The notes beneath the pieces are model-generated. The model ran no database searches. It saw only the letters and a program-made list of their open reading frames with translations, and was not told where the DNA came from. The position numbers and the translations under genes are program-made. DNA of 64,000 bases from Orientallactaga sibirica (lineage: Eukaryota; Chordata; Mammalia; Rodentia; Dipodidae), in the NCBI GenBank assembly GCA_036365145.1, contig JAEOAD010000055.1, forward strand, positions 3,100,001 through 3,164,000, given 5' to 3'. This document shows positions 11,917 to 26,136 of this stretch, piece by piece. The stretch's first letter is position 1. Every line of letters begins with the position of its first letter.

Positions 11917-14900
11917 TGTATTTATGTGAGGGAGAGAGAAAGGCAGACAGAGAGAGAATGGGTGTGCCAGGGCCTCTAGCCACTGCAAATGAACTCCGGA
12001 TACATGCACCACCTTGTGCATCTGGCTTTATATGGGTACTGGGAAATTGAACCTAGGTCCTTTGCTGGGCAGGCAGGTGCCTTAACTGCTAAGCCATCTC
12101 TCCAGCCCCTGGCTTATAGTACTGAGGGAAAGTCTGTTGCAGTGGGAAAAGCATGGCAGGAACAGCCGGCATCATATCATCAGGGAGAAAGAGAAGGTGT
12201 AAGCAATAAGAGGGGCTGGACAATAAAATTTCAAGACTGGCCCCCAGTGACACACTTCCTCCTACAAGGCTCTCCCTCCTAGAGGCTCCACAACCTTCCA
12301 GAATAGCACCACTAGCTGGGGATTAAGTATTCAAACATATGAATCTTCGGGGACATTTTACATTCAAGCCACCACTGGGGCCATCACGACAGCCAGCCCC
12401 GAGGGTCCTGATGAATGTTACAAGTTAGCAGTCAGAAGACTTTGTGTGTCCCAAAAGAGCCATGAAGGCTATGGGCTCTGGATCATGTGTGCCACCCTGA
12501 GAGTGTGAGAAGGCACAAGTCCCTTGTGGAGAGACAGGATTGGGCAGTGTTGAGGATCTTCTAGGCAGGTAATGAAGAAGCCCTGAGGATTAAAATAGCC
12601 TCTTAGGTCCTCCCTCCAAAACTGAAAACATGTTCACACAAGATGGAACACAAGTATTCACGGACTCATTATTTCTAATAGTCAAAGATTAGAAATGACT
12701 CAAGTGTCTGTGCACAGATGAAAGGACAAATAAAATGTAGGTTACCCACACAATGGAATATTATCAGTGACACAAAAATGAAGTGAAGTCCTGAGCCGTG
12801 ACACTGAATGGAAAGACCTTGAAAACATTCCAGTAAGTCAAAGAAGCCAGCTACGAAGTTCATATGTATATGGTTCCATGTATGAAATACTCAGAACAGG
12901 CAAACTCAGAGAGTCAGAGCGGATTAGTGGTTGCAAGGGCTTGGGAAAGGGGACCTGACTCATGATGGACATTATTTCCAGAGTAGTGAACGTGCTCTGA
13001 AATGAGTGGTAATATTGCACAACCCTTTTCAAAGTGCACTGAGCTGTATACTTTTAAAGGGTGAATTTAATAGTATATAAATGATATCAATAAAAACACA
13101 ATTCCGAGCCTGGAGAGATGGCTTAGTGGTTAAGTGCTTGCCTGTGAAGCCTAAGGACCCCGGTTCGAGGCTCGATTCCCCAGCCAGATGCACAAGGTGG
13201 TGCATGCATCTGGAGTTCGTTTGCAGCGGCTAGAGGCCCTGGCACACCCATTCTCTATCTATCTGCCTCTCTCTCTCTCTGTCTGTCTGTTGCTCTCAAA
13301 TAATTAAATAATAAAAAAATTTTAAAAAAACCACAATTCCCAGAACCTAGAAACCTGGTTGTCTCCTTCTCTAAGCCCCATCACCCAGTGCCATGCCCAG
13401 CCTCAGGGTAGGTGCCCAGCCATGGCTTGTGTGTATGTGCTTGTGGGCACATGTATGTGGGTGCGTGTGCATGTGCACATGCATGTGGAGGACAAAGGAC
13501 AACCTTGGATGTCATCCTCAGGAAGACTGTTCACCTCTTTTGAGACAGTCTCATGAGCCTAGAGCTTGCCACGTAGGCTAGACTTTCTGGCCAATGAGCC
13601 CCAAGGATCTACCTGTCTCTGCCTCCCCAGTGCTGGGATTACTGGGATGTGTCACCGCACCTGGCTTTTTTTTTTTTTAAGTTTTATTTATTTTACTTAT
13701 TTGAGAGAGTGAGAGACAGACAGACAGAGAGAAATGGGCATGCCAGGGTCTCCAGCCACTGCAAACGAACTCCGGATGCATGCTCCACCTTGTGCATCTA
13801 GCTAATGTGGGTCCTGGGGAATCGAACCTGGGTCCTTTGGCTTTGCAGGCAAACACCTTAACCGCTAAGCCATCCCTCCAGTCCCTGGCATTTTTTTTTT
13901 TTTTTTTTTGGTTTTTCGAGGTAGGGTTTCACTCAAGTCCAGGCTGACCTGGAATTCACTATGTAGTCTCAGGCTGGCCTCGAACTCTCGGCAATCCTCC
14001 CACCTCTGCCTCCCAAGTGCTGGGATTAAAGGCGCGTGCGCCACCACGCCCAGCAGCATTTTTTTAAAAAAGAATTTTATCTTATTTTATTTATTTATCT
14101 GAGAATAAGAGGCTGAGAGAGAGAGAGGCTGAGAGAGAGAGAGAATGGGCACACCAGGGCCTCCAGCCACTGCAAACGAACTCCAGATGCATGCGCCATC
14201 TTGTGCATCTGGCTTTACATGGGTACTGGGGAATCAAACCTGGGTCATTAGGCTTCACAGGCAAATGCCTTAACCGTTAAACCATCTCTCCAGCCCCGAC
14301 ACCTGACACTTTTGTGAGGATTCTGGGGATTGAACTTTACTGATTGAACTATCTTCCCAGCCTGACACCCGCTATCATAGTTGGCCACCCTCCCCTTCTG
14401 TAGCAGAGCTCAGGGAGCAGCAGAGGGGCCACGCACTTCACCAACTTCCCTCCTCTTCCTTTACCTCATGGGAACCTGTAGCAAGAAACCTGCCAGGGAG
14501 GCGTCATTTCTGTCTTGCAGTAGAACAGAGTGAAAACCAAGACATCAAAGGGACAGGGGCTGGCACAGTCCTGTAGTGAGCAGAGCCTCCAGATTCTCAG
14601 TGTAGGGTCTACTGCCATGGGACCCAGCTGACATGTCAGAACAGGAATGTGGTCAGGGGCCTTTCTTCTGAGGTGGCCTGCATCAGCTTTTCCCACTGGC
14701 TTCCTTCCTTTTTTTCATCGTTCCACTCTTCCCAGACATCTCCTCTGTCCCAAACCTGTTAGAGACTCAGATGTGTAGGACACAAGGCCTCTAATCTTCT
14801 CAATGGTGCTGTAGTAGACAGGCACAGGGGCAGGTAACTCAGGCAACTTAGCACAGAAAGAAACCAGTAAAGGGCTGGAGGGATGGCTTAGCAGTTAAGG

Positions 14901-17900
14901 CATTTGCCTGCAAAGCCAAAGGACCCAGGTTTGATTCCCCAGGACCCACATTAGCCAGATGCACAAGGGGGTGCACACGTCTGGAGTTCTTTGCAATGGC
15001 TGGAGGCCCTGGAGCACCCATCCTGTCTCTCTCTTTCTCTCTCCCTCTTTCTCTGTCAAATAAATAAATAAAAATAAAATAAAATTTTTTTTTTTTTTTT
15101 TTTTTTTGGTTTTTCGAGGTAGGGTCTCACTCTGGTCCAGGCTGACCTGGAATTAACTATGTGGTCTCAGGGTGGCCTCGAACTCTCCGCGATCCTCCAA
15201 CCTCTGCCTCCCGAGTGCTGGGATTAAAGGCGTGCGCCACCACGCCCGGCTTAAAATATTTTTTTAAAAAAAGAAACCAGTAAAAACCATGTCTGGACCT
15301 CACTGGGGCTATGATCACTCCACAGTACACACTTATATGCCCATGTGTAAATGTGCATGCAAATATTGATCCACTTGCCTGGGACTGTGCCCCCACATTC
15401 ACCTGGACATTTATCTAAACACAAATGCTTCACTCTTAAGGGTGAAATTCCTCATTCATTGATTCATCCATTCATTTGTTTATTTATTTAATGTAGTGTA
15501 GTAGTCTGCCTCAGGTTGTTGGGATGAGCCTCCAGACCAGACACAGTTTATGGGGAGAAGAAGGAATTTATTTAAAGCTTACAGAACGGAGGGACGTTCC
15601 ATAATGGCAGAAGAAGCTGGGCCCCCTTTCACGGGCCCAAGTCACCACAAAAAAAAAAAAAAAAAAATCCAGCAGTCAAACTATAAGGAACCGCAGGCAG
15701 AACTCCAGCAAAGCTCTAGTATTTTGCATAGCTTAAGCTGGAATTCAGATCATTTCCCCCCTCCCAAGTGACACTTCTTCTAGCTAGGTGGCTAGAGAGC
15801 GAAAGCTTTACTGAAACTGAATCTATTGGGGTACATACATTCAAACCATCATAGGGAGTAATGTACTCTTGTTCAAAATTCAAAAAGGAACAAAAGGGCA
15901 GGTATGAAAGTCCCCACTCTGTCACATCCATCGCCCCGGTTTCCCATCCTTGGAAGCGATGATGACCACCAGTGGTTGGTGCAGCCGCAAACTTTATTTC
16001 CCCTCCTCTACCCAGTCCCCATTTTTACATACGTTGTTCTGCCTCTTTTGTATTTTTTTGTGGTGTGTGGATGCATACAGATGCATATATACCCCATAGT
16101 GCATATGTGCAGAGGCCAGAGGAGGAGGGCACCTGATGTCTTATTTCTTGGAGACAAAAGTCTCTCACTTACATGGAGCTCCCCATTTTTTAAAAATTAA
16201 TTTATTTATTTGCAAGCAGAGAGAGAGAGAGAGAGAGAGAGAAGGAGAGAGAGAGAGAGAGAGAGAGAAAGAGGAGACAGAGAGAGAATGGGCATGCCAG
16301 GGCCTCTAGCCACGGCAAATGAACTCCAAACACATGTGCCCCCTTGTGCATCTGGCTTACGTGGGTATTAGGAAATTGAACCTGGGTCCTTTGGCTTTGC
16401 AGGCAAGTGCCTTAACCTCTAAGCCATTTCTCCAGCCCCATTTTTTTTTTTTTTGAGGTAGGGTCTCACTGTGGCTCAGGCTAACCTAGAATTCACTTTG
16501 TAGTTTCAGGGTGCCTCGAACTCACGGTGATCCTCCTACCTCTGCCTCCCGAGTGCTGGGATTAAAGGCGTGCGCCACCACGCCTGGCCCCATTTTTTAA
16601 ATATATAATTTATTTATTTTTATTGACAACTTCCATAATTGTAGACAATAACCCATGGTAATTCCCTCCCTCCCTCCCTCCAATTTCCCCTTTGATACTC
16701 CACTCTCCATCATATCCCCTCTCCCTCTCAATCAGTCTCTCTTTTATTTTGATCTCATGGTCTTTTCCTCCTGTTATGATGGTCTTGTGTAGGTAGTGTC
16801 AGGCACTATGAGGTCATGGATATCCAGGCCATTTTTTGTCTGGAAAGTTGCACTGTAAGAGTCCTACCCTTCCTTTGGCTCTTACATTCTTTCTGTCACC
16901 TCTTCCACAATGGACCCTGAGCCTCGGAAGGTGTGTTAGAGATGTTTCAGTGCTGAGAACTCCTCTGTCACTTCTTCTCAGCACTATGGTGCCTTTTGGG
17001 GTCATCCCAAGGTCAGGAACTCCCCATTTTTTGGTTAGATTGGCTGGTCTTAATGATCCTCCTGTCTGTGCCCCTCTCAGAACTAGGGTTACCGGCATGG
17101 AAGCGAATCCTGGGGATCGAACTCTGGTCCTCACAGCAAGTGCTCCTACCCACTGAGCCATCTCCCTAGTCCCGCCACTTGCTTTTCACCTAATAAGCTG
17201 TCGTGACTGTTGTCCCCTCCCAGGCCAAGCAGAGCTGCTTTGTGCTCCTCTGCGGCTGCAGAGTGCACTGTGTGCATGAATCCCAGTTAGTCTAGACAGG
17301 TGCTGTTGGAGGATGTCTGAGTGGGTGCCAACATTCTGATATTACAAAAAAAAACCTTCCATTAATAGCATTGTTCAAATATTGTTAGGCAAAAGGAAGA
17401 GCAATTCTGTGAGCTAAATCCTTCAAATATGGTGTTTCTGGGATTAAAAAGTTTAGTTCTAAACCGGGAATGGTGGCGCACGCCTTTAATCCCAGCACTC
17501 AGGAGCAGAGGTAGGAGGATCGCAGTGAGTTCAAGGTCACCCTGAGACTACAGAGTGAATTCCAGGTCAGCTTGAGCTACAGTAAAACCCTATCTTGAAA
17601 AAACAAAACAAAAACAAAAACAAAAAAGTTCAGTTCTGCATTAGGGAGGCTAAAGTAGGAGGATCGCTGTGAGTTTGAAGCCAGCCTGGAGCTTCAGAGT
17701 GAGTTCCAGATCAGCCTGGGCTAGAGTGAGACCTTGCCCTGAAAACAAACAAACAAAAGTTCAGTTCTGTTTTTTTTTTTTTTTAAAATTTATGGAGGTT
17801 CAGAATGCCCTCTTGTGAGCAGAGGATGAACATTTATAAGCAAGTGTTTCTATGCATGGAGTAAGGGATGATTTTAAACCCCTTCCTTCAGGCAGGGTCT

Positions 17901-20900
17901 TGAGAAAGTACCGTTTCTGGTGAGAAAGCCAGACGTTTCCATTCTACTGGCATTTCTCAATCTCTTAAATCCACTCTATAGGGGGAAAGGGTGGGCCTGG
18001 CTGGGAAGGTAACAGTCCCTCCCTATGGCTTCTGAAGTCCTTCTACAAGGGCCAGTGGTGGCTTGTAGGTATTGGTGGATTGCATGTATGGTGGGGGCTG
18101 CAGAGAGCAACTTCAGGTCAAAGATGGGTAGATTTGAGGTTATGCAGTCTAGGTGGGCATAGAGACTCAGGGCCACATTGCTGCCTCCAAGCTGCTCCGA
18201 GGCTGAGCAGTCAGGCCTCTGCGGCCTCAAAGGCAGCAACCAGATTCCTCAGGAAGTCACTTACTCCAAAGGTTGAGCTTGCTGACAGGAAGAACTTTCA
18301 CCCTGGCAAATCTGAGCCCCAGTGGAAAGGCCTGCCCCACTCTGAAAGGGGTACAAAGTGCAGGCTGGCAGCCCTACCAGGGGGCATCCTGCCCAGGCAT
18401 CTGGGATTGGGCCAGGGGTTCACCTTGCTGATGGCTGTGGCTTCCATAGCCCAGGGTGAGTAGTATGGTTCCTGGTGGAGTGGGAAAGGGTTATCCTCCA
18501 CGTATTACATGGTCTCTAACAATGATCTTTACACTCAGCTACAGCCGGTTCCCGCCCCTCCGGCTTCACTGTTTCTCCTTGAAGTATCTCATGACAAGTG
18601 GCTCTCTCTCTCTCCCTCTAGTGGTCACTCTTTCACCCTCTATGCTTCAGGCCTGAGCAGCTTGGGGCAAGTCTCTGCCCTGGCCAGTAAGAGTAGAAGG
18701 GCAGTGAAGGTCTAGCCGTGGGGCAGGAGAGATACTCATGTGACACGGGACCAGAATAGCCTTGGGGTCTGCATGTTGTTTCCTGATATATCCTGTAAGT
18801 GCTCACTTACAGGGCACAAGTGCCAAGTTGTCTTTTTTTTTTTTTTTTTTTTTTAGATTTTATTTTATTATTATTATTATTTTGGTTTTTTTTTTATTTT
18901 TCGGTTTTTCAAGGTAGGGTCTCACTCTAGCCCAGGCTGGCCTGGAATTCACTATGTAATCTCAGGACGGCCTCGAACTCATGGTGATCCTCCTACCTTT
19001 GCCTCCCAAATGCTGGGATTAAAGGCGTGCACCACCACGCCCGGTGGATTTTATTGTATTTTTATTTATTTATTTGGTTGTTTTTTTTTTTTGAGGTAGG
19101 GTCTTGCTATAGCCCAGACTAACCTGGAATTCATTATGTGGTCTCAGGCTGGCCTCAAACCCACAGCGATCCTCCTACCTCAGCTTCCCATTGGGCTGGG
19201 ATGGAAGGTACGCACCACCACGCCAGGCTTTTTTTTTTTTTGGACCATTTCATACATATATATATTTTGATTATATTCACCCCATTGCCCTCCTGTACCC
19301 CCTCCCACTCCTGCTGAACTCCTTTTTCTTCCCACTTTCACACTGCTTTTTGTGTGTATGTGATCACTGAGTTAAAGTCAGGTTGCATGCGTGAGCCTGG
19401 GTGGGGCTTGTTTATTGTAGCAGTCAACTTACCAGTGGTTACACCATTGAAGAGCAACCACTAGCTCCTAATAGCTCCTCTGGGAGAGGCGGGGTTCTCA
19501 TGAGCCTCTCCCTCAGCAGTAGGGGAATGCTGATGGGCTCAACCTTGTGCAGGAAACCACCACGTCTGTGAGTGTTTTTCATTTGATATGATGCACTTGT
19601 CTTTTTATTTCTTTTCTTTTCTTTTCTTTTCTTTTCTTTTCTTTCTTTCTTTTTTTTTTTTTTTTTTTTTTTTGGTTTTTCGAGGTAGGGTCTTGCTCTA
19701 GCCCAGGCTGACCTGGAATTCACTATGTAGTCTCAAGGTGGCCTTGAACTCCTGGCGATCCTCCTACCTCTGCCTCCCGAGTGCTGGGATTAAAGGCGTG
19801 CGCCACCACGCCCGGCTTTTTATTTCTTTTATCTTTTGACCGACAACTTCCATTCATATACACACGTACCTGATCATAATCCCCTCCCACCACCCTCTTT
19901 TTTAATTATTTATTTATTTTTTATTATTGTTTTTTTATTGACAACTTCTATACTTACATACAAAAAGTGCATATTTCCCTCCCCTCCCCCCATTCCCTTT
20001 TAGAACTCCAATCTCCATCATATCCCCTCCCTCTCTCCATTAGTCTCTCTTTTAATTTGATGTCATCATGTTTTACTTCTATTATGAGGGTCTTGCAAAG
20101 GTATTGTTAGGCACTGCAAGGTCATGGATATCAAGGCCAATTTCTGTCTGGGCAGTTGCATTGTAAGGAGTCATACCCTTCCTTTGGCTCTTCCATTCTA
20201 TCTGCCCCCTCTTCCGCAATGGGTCCTGAGCCTTGGAGGGTGTGACAGAGATGTTTCTGTGCTGGGCACTCCTCCATCCCTTCTTCTCAGCACTATGTTG
20301 CCCCTTGGGTCATCTCAGTGGTCATCACCATCTGAAAAGAGAAGCTTCTCTAACTAGAAGTGAGAGTAGCATTAATATGTGAATATGAACATCAAGTGTA
20401 GTGCTTTCAGGGCAGTTTGGTGGGAAAAAAAATATACATTTAGTCAGACAAGAGCAGGCTTTATACCCCTAAGGCTCATGACCTCCCCTGCCATGGACTT
20501 TTACTTAGGTTTTTCAGTACCAGGTATGTATTCCCTCCCGTAGAGAGGGCCTTCAGTCCAATTATGAAGCAGTTGGTTATCCCATGAGTAGACATGCCAC
20601 TATTGCACCCGTTCAGTCATTGGGCCTGTATGGCCAAACTTGAATATTCAGTGTCTCTTGTTTTCACTGCTGATGACTTCTGTCTCCCATACAGCTGCAT
20701 GCAGTGCAGCTTTTTCCAGCTTTCAGTTGGCTGGTCTATAAGGAGAAGGTTTTCTTCTCAGCACCAGCTTGCTTTCTCAGTGACCTTGCCTCTCAGACAA
20801 GAGATGTCTTCAGCAATAGGGTCTTACTATCTGTTTCTCAAGGGAAACCAAGGGCTTTGGCAAAAGCCTTTAATGTTTTGGAAGCTACCAGGACCTCCTT

Positions 20901-23900
20901 GGCCAACACTCACTGGAAGGTATCCCATCCCAGGCCCTGAAAATTTTCTAGTAACAATCTACAGCTTCTAGATGTCCCATTATTCAAAAAAGTAGGTTTC
21001 CACCACCCTCTTTTGTCCTCCCTCCACTGAACCCCTTGCTCTTTCCAACTAATCTCCTTCTATTTTTGTTTAGTTTTATTTATTTATTTGAGAGCAACAG
21101 GCAGAGAGAAATAGGCAGAGAGAGAGAATGGGTGCACTAGGGCCTCCAGCCACTGCAAACAAACTCCAGATACACGCGCCACCTTATGCATCTGGCTTAT
21201 GTGGGTCCTGGGGAATCAAGCCTCGAATCGGGGTCCTTAGGCTTCACAGGCAAACGCTTAACTGCTAAGCCATCTCTCCAGCCCCTAACCTGCTTCTATT
21301 TTGATGTCGTCATTTTCTCCCCTCCTATTAGGCAGGTCTTGTGTAGGTAGCATCGGCCACTTTATGTCTGGAAGACAAATTGCAAAGCAGTCCTCCCCTT
21401 TCTTTGGCTCTTATATTCTTTCCGTGATCTGTGAGCCTTGGAGGGTATGTTAGAGATTGTATGCTAGAGATGTCTTATTGAGCGCTTAACATTCCACTGT
21501 CACTTCTTCTCAGCACTTTGATGACTGTTTGAGTCACCACTATCGGAAAAGAGAAGCTTCTCTAACCAAAAATAGAGTAGCATTAATATATGTGCATAAT
21601 TATACAGAAATATTTAGAGGGCAATTTGGTGGGCATAATATATCCTTTTAGTCAAGCAACAGTAGTAGCCTTCCAAAGAGCTTATGATTTCTCCAGCCAT
21701 AAGCTTTTGGTTATGATTAAAAAATATTTTATTTATTTATTCATTTGAGAGAGAGACACAGAGAGAGAGAGAGAGAGGGAGGGAGACTGGGTGTGCTGGG
21801 TCCACTGCAAACGAACTTCAGACACATGTGCCAGCTTGTGCACCTGGCTTACGTGGGTACTGGGGAATAGAACCTGGGTCCTTAGGCTTCGCAGGCAAGC
21901 ACCTTAACTGCTAAGCCATCTCTCCAGCCCCCTTGGTTAATATTTTAATAGCAGACAGGAACTCCCTCCCCTGGGTGGGCCTCAAATCTAATCAGAGAGT
22001 AGTTGGTTTCCCCCATCACCCACTGTTACTACGCTGGCCACCCTGCTGTGATGTTGACTGTAATAGCCATGTCATGTCCAGAAGACAGTGTTCCTACAAC
22101 ACTCTGCTCCATCCTCCAGTACTTACATTCTTTCTACCCATCTTCTGCAATGTCCCCTGAGCTTTGGAGGGAGTGATAGAGATGTCCCATTCAGGGCTGA
22201 GCACACAGTAGTCACTTCTTCTCAGCACTTTTGCCAACATGAGTCTCTTCATTAGCTGCAAGAAGAAACTTCTGTGATCAAGGCTGGGAGCAGCTCCAGT
22301 TTATGGGTATAAACATATAAACATGTAAAAGGAATAGGTGGAGAGATGGCTTAGTGGTTAAAGGTGCTTGCTCTGCAAGCCTGTTGACTGAGGTTTGATC
22401 CCCAGCACCCACATTAAAAAAAAAAAAAAAAAAAGCCCAATGCATGGAGCTGGAGCTAAAAGTGCTTGCTTGAAAACCTGATGGCATGGGTTCATTTTCC
22501 CAGTACTCACGTAAAGCCAGATGTACAAAGTGGTACATGTGTCTGGAGTTTGTTTGCTCTGGCAACAGACCCTGGAGTGCCCATCTCTCTCTCTCTCTCT
22601 TTCTCTCTCTACTTGCAAGTAAAAAAATTTTTTTAGGGACTGGAGAGATGGCTTAGCAATTAAGGTGTTTGCCTGCAAAGTCAAAGGATCCTGGTGCCAC
22701 TCTCCAGGACCCATGTAAGCCAGATGCACAAGGGGGCACGTGCATCTGGAGTTTGTTTGCGGTGGCTGGAGACCCTGGGGTGCCCATTCTCTCTCTCGCT
22801 CTGATTCTTTCTCTCTCTCAAATAAATAAATTAAATATAAAAATAATAAAAAAAAAAACCCAATGCACAGTAGCCTATGCCTGTGAACCCAATTCCCTAC
22901 AGCAATGGGAGGGGCGTCAGGAGAATTCTGAAGCTTACTTACTGGTCAGCTAGCCTGGCCTTCCCAGTGGCAAAACGAGAGAATGGTTGAAGGAGAAGAC
23001 TGACCTCCCGAGGTTGTTTTCTGACTTGCACATGAGTGCCATGGCATGAATGAACCCATACAAACATACACACAAAATTAATAATAATAATAACAACAAC
23101 AACAATAATAAATTTTAGAAGGTACCAAGTTGTCTTGTTTGTTTGGGTTTGTTTTCAAAGTAGGGTCTTGTTCTAGCCCAGGCTGACCTGGAACTCATTG
23201 TGTAGTCTTAGGCCGGCCTCGAACTCACAGTGATCCTCCTACCTCTGGCTCCCTAGTGCTGGGATCATGGGTGGGCACCACCAGGCCTGGCCAAGTTGTC
23301 TTTTGAGTGAGGTTAAGATGTGGTGGCGCCCCCGTGTGGCCCTCTGGTTTCTTCTCATCCTGTCCGGTAGTCTTGGTAATTCCAGTCCCCTTTGTGAAGA
23401 GTTCCTGTCTGAGTGGGGTGTTTCCAGGTTCTTGCCATCTTTTTTCAAAAAGTTGAAAAAGTGCACACAAAGAGCAAAGCAACAAGAAGTTTTGTTTAAA
23501 GAGACGGTACAGGGTACACCACAAAGTCACAGTGGGCTTCTTGAGCTAGAGTGCCCAAGAACAGCAGGTAACTGCCAGGGCTTCCTTTAATGGGGCCCAG
23601 GAGGAGGAGGCAGCTGCTAGGGGCAGGGTGTAGGTGGTCTTTTGGTTTTGAATGATAGGTTTGGTTTATAGAAGCCTGTTTGCTGAGCACGTCTTTCCCC
23701 ATGATGCATCTGATTTTAATCATATGCACATTCAGTCATGCATAGGCATAAGATGATATACTCAAGGTTTCTCTCTAAAAGTTCACTTGGCGGACACAGT
23801 CTGCTTCACTGTACATGTATCCCAAACCAGTTCAGGCTAGATGGATCCCCTGCCTCTAGTTCCAAGAGGTGTTTTTGGGATGTGTTTGAATGGAAACTAA

Positions 23901-26092
23901 CCACAATGTGTGTGTGTGTGTGGGGGGGGGTTACCAAGGGGTTGCTAGGTAGAAGCAGCCCCTTGCATAGTTTAAAGTGGTATGTGCATGCTCATTGTAG
24001 GTGGGGGTCCCAGGTTGCTAAGTGCATTGTTAAAAAGGGGGTAAGAGCCGGGCGTGGTGGGGCACGACTTTAATCCCAGCACTCGGGAGGCAGAGGTAGG
24101 ACAATCACCATGAGTTCAAGGCCACACTGAGACTACATAGTGAATTCCAGTTCAGTCTGAGCTAGAGACCCTACCTTGAAAAACAAAAACAACAACAACA
24201 ACAAAAAGGGAGGGGTGAGCTACTAGTTCAACAAGCTGGCTTGTTCAAAGCCAAAACCACACCTCTATCTTTGGAAGCACCAGCTTGGCCAGGTTTATGA
24301 ACCCCTGCAGCTTAGAGTCCAATAGTGACCCTAGCGAGTGGCACTCAGGACTGGCATACAGGCTCCTCCATGAGTGATGAGCTTACTGTCCCTGCAGCTG
24401 GTCAAGACCGTGGATCTGGACCCCTCCAAGAACTACATTGCTGGCTTCCATCCTCACGGGGTCCTGGCGGCTGGAGCCTTTCTCAACCTGTGCACAGAAA
24501 GCACGGGTTTCTCCTCGCTCTTCCCAGGAATCAGCCCCTATTTGATGATGCTGACCTTGTGGTTCCGGGCTCCCTTCTTCCGGGATTACATCATGTCTGG
24601 AGGTGAGTCTCCCCATCCCAGCCCAAGGAGTTCAGGAAGATGAGACTGCTGGGCAGGCGGGAGGGGAGACTTAAGGGGGACTTGCCAATAGTTTTATGTT
24701 TCTTCCAAAAGCGCGTGCATTACAAAAGGAAGCTAGATCCAAAGAAGAACTTTCCTGTAGCACTGGGCTGGGTACTGAGTCCATGAGGAAAGGAGAGGAG
24801 GGAGAGGAATCAGGGACTTCCTGTTGGGCCTCTGTAGACACTGCTGGTGATCACTTGCTTGGGCCACACTCAACCTCTCAGCTCTGCTTCTTACCTTCCT
24901 CTCTCCCTAGGGCTGGTCACATCAGACAAGGTGAGTGCTGCCCATATTCTGAACCGGAAAGATGGTGGGAACTTGCTGGCCATCATCGTTGGCGGTGCCC
25001 AGGAAGCACTGGATGCCAGGCCGGGAGCCTACACACTGCTACTGCGGAACCGCAAGGGCTTTGTCAGGCTGGCGCTCATACACGGGTATGGAGGGAGCTC
25101 TGGGGAAGGCACTGTGGGTTTTCAGTCAGAGGTTTGTATTTTGGTGGGGAGACATCAAAGACAGATGCAGATTCTATGTTGCCAAGGAGATTCTCTGTAC
25201 ATTCTCGGTGAAAAGCGTAATTGGGTATCTCACCTCCAAGTGCTTAGAAAAGTCTCCAGAAGGGAGGCCGGGGAATCACGAGAACTATGTGAGAATGGAC
25301 AAGTGTCCCAAAGCTCTTGCCCAGACCTCCAGAGTTTGGAAGAATGGGATCAGGAGCAGACTGCTGAGATAGCCTCCCATCTTGGGGTGCAGTACCTCTA
25401 AGGGAGATGAGCCAGTGGGACAGGAGAGATTTTTCTAGGACAAGACAGCTCTTTTACATCTTGGAGGATTCTCTGGAACATTCTAGTCTATCTAATACTG
25501 TGCATGGAAGGGCTGTGGGCCTGAGAGGCGCCTCCTTAGGTCAGAGAGGTGTTGTGACAGGACTGAGTGGTCATACAGGCCACTTGCCTCCGGCCCAGGG
25601 TTCCGTCCTCTGCTCCAGTTGCTGGTCGCTGAGTCCCCATTAGGCCGTCTTCCCGTCTGTGTCTGTCTGGGTCCTCCCACATATCCTGTCCCGTGTCTCT
25701 CCAGGGCAGCGCTGGTGCCGATCTTCTCCTTTGGAGAGAATAACCTATTTAACCAGATTCAGAACAACTCTGGCTCATGGCTGCGCTATGTCCAGAATCG
25801 GCTGCAGAAGGTCATGGGCATCTCCCTCCCTCTCTTCCATGGCCGCGGGGTCTTCCAGTATAGCTTCGGCTTGATGCCTTTCCGCCAGCCCATCACCACC
25901 ATAGGTGAGTGGAGAGCCAGGCTGGGCAGGGGCAGATTCTAGGGACAGAGCCTGGATCTTGCAAGGGGACACGGTGCTGGGTCCGACAGACACAAGCAGA
26001 TAACCTTACCTGAAGACAGTGTAGGATAAGAACTGCAATAGACAGACTGATGGCTGAGCACTGATTGTCTAGAGGAGAGAGCAGGGGACTTG

Positions 26093-26136
<44 letters not shown>

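Larger units (their letters stand above)
11131..12380 (+). mobile_element. Unassigned rodent repeat carrying nested SINEs
   Basis: Starts near 'ttctcattgctgcgacaaaa' and ends near 'ggacattttacattcaagcc'. The outer parts at 11131-11283 and 12110-12380 are separated by two B1 and two DIP-type SINEs. The same family is seen at 785 and 15500. Confidence 0.5.
21001..22290 (-). mobile_element. L1 3'UTR (outer element, second part)
   Basis: Continues the L1 broken at 19901, with 'agccatgtcatgtccagaag', 'tcagggctgagcac' and 'cttcttctcagcacttt'. Two DIP-type SINEs lie inside. The repeated words near 21410 and 22130 hint that two L1 fragments are joined. Confidence 0.7.

Noticed and set aside
24696..25211. 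171-codon frame over MOGAT2 exon 4
   Set aside because: It is a different frame from the true exon 4, which matches MOGAT2. Shadow only.
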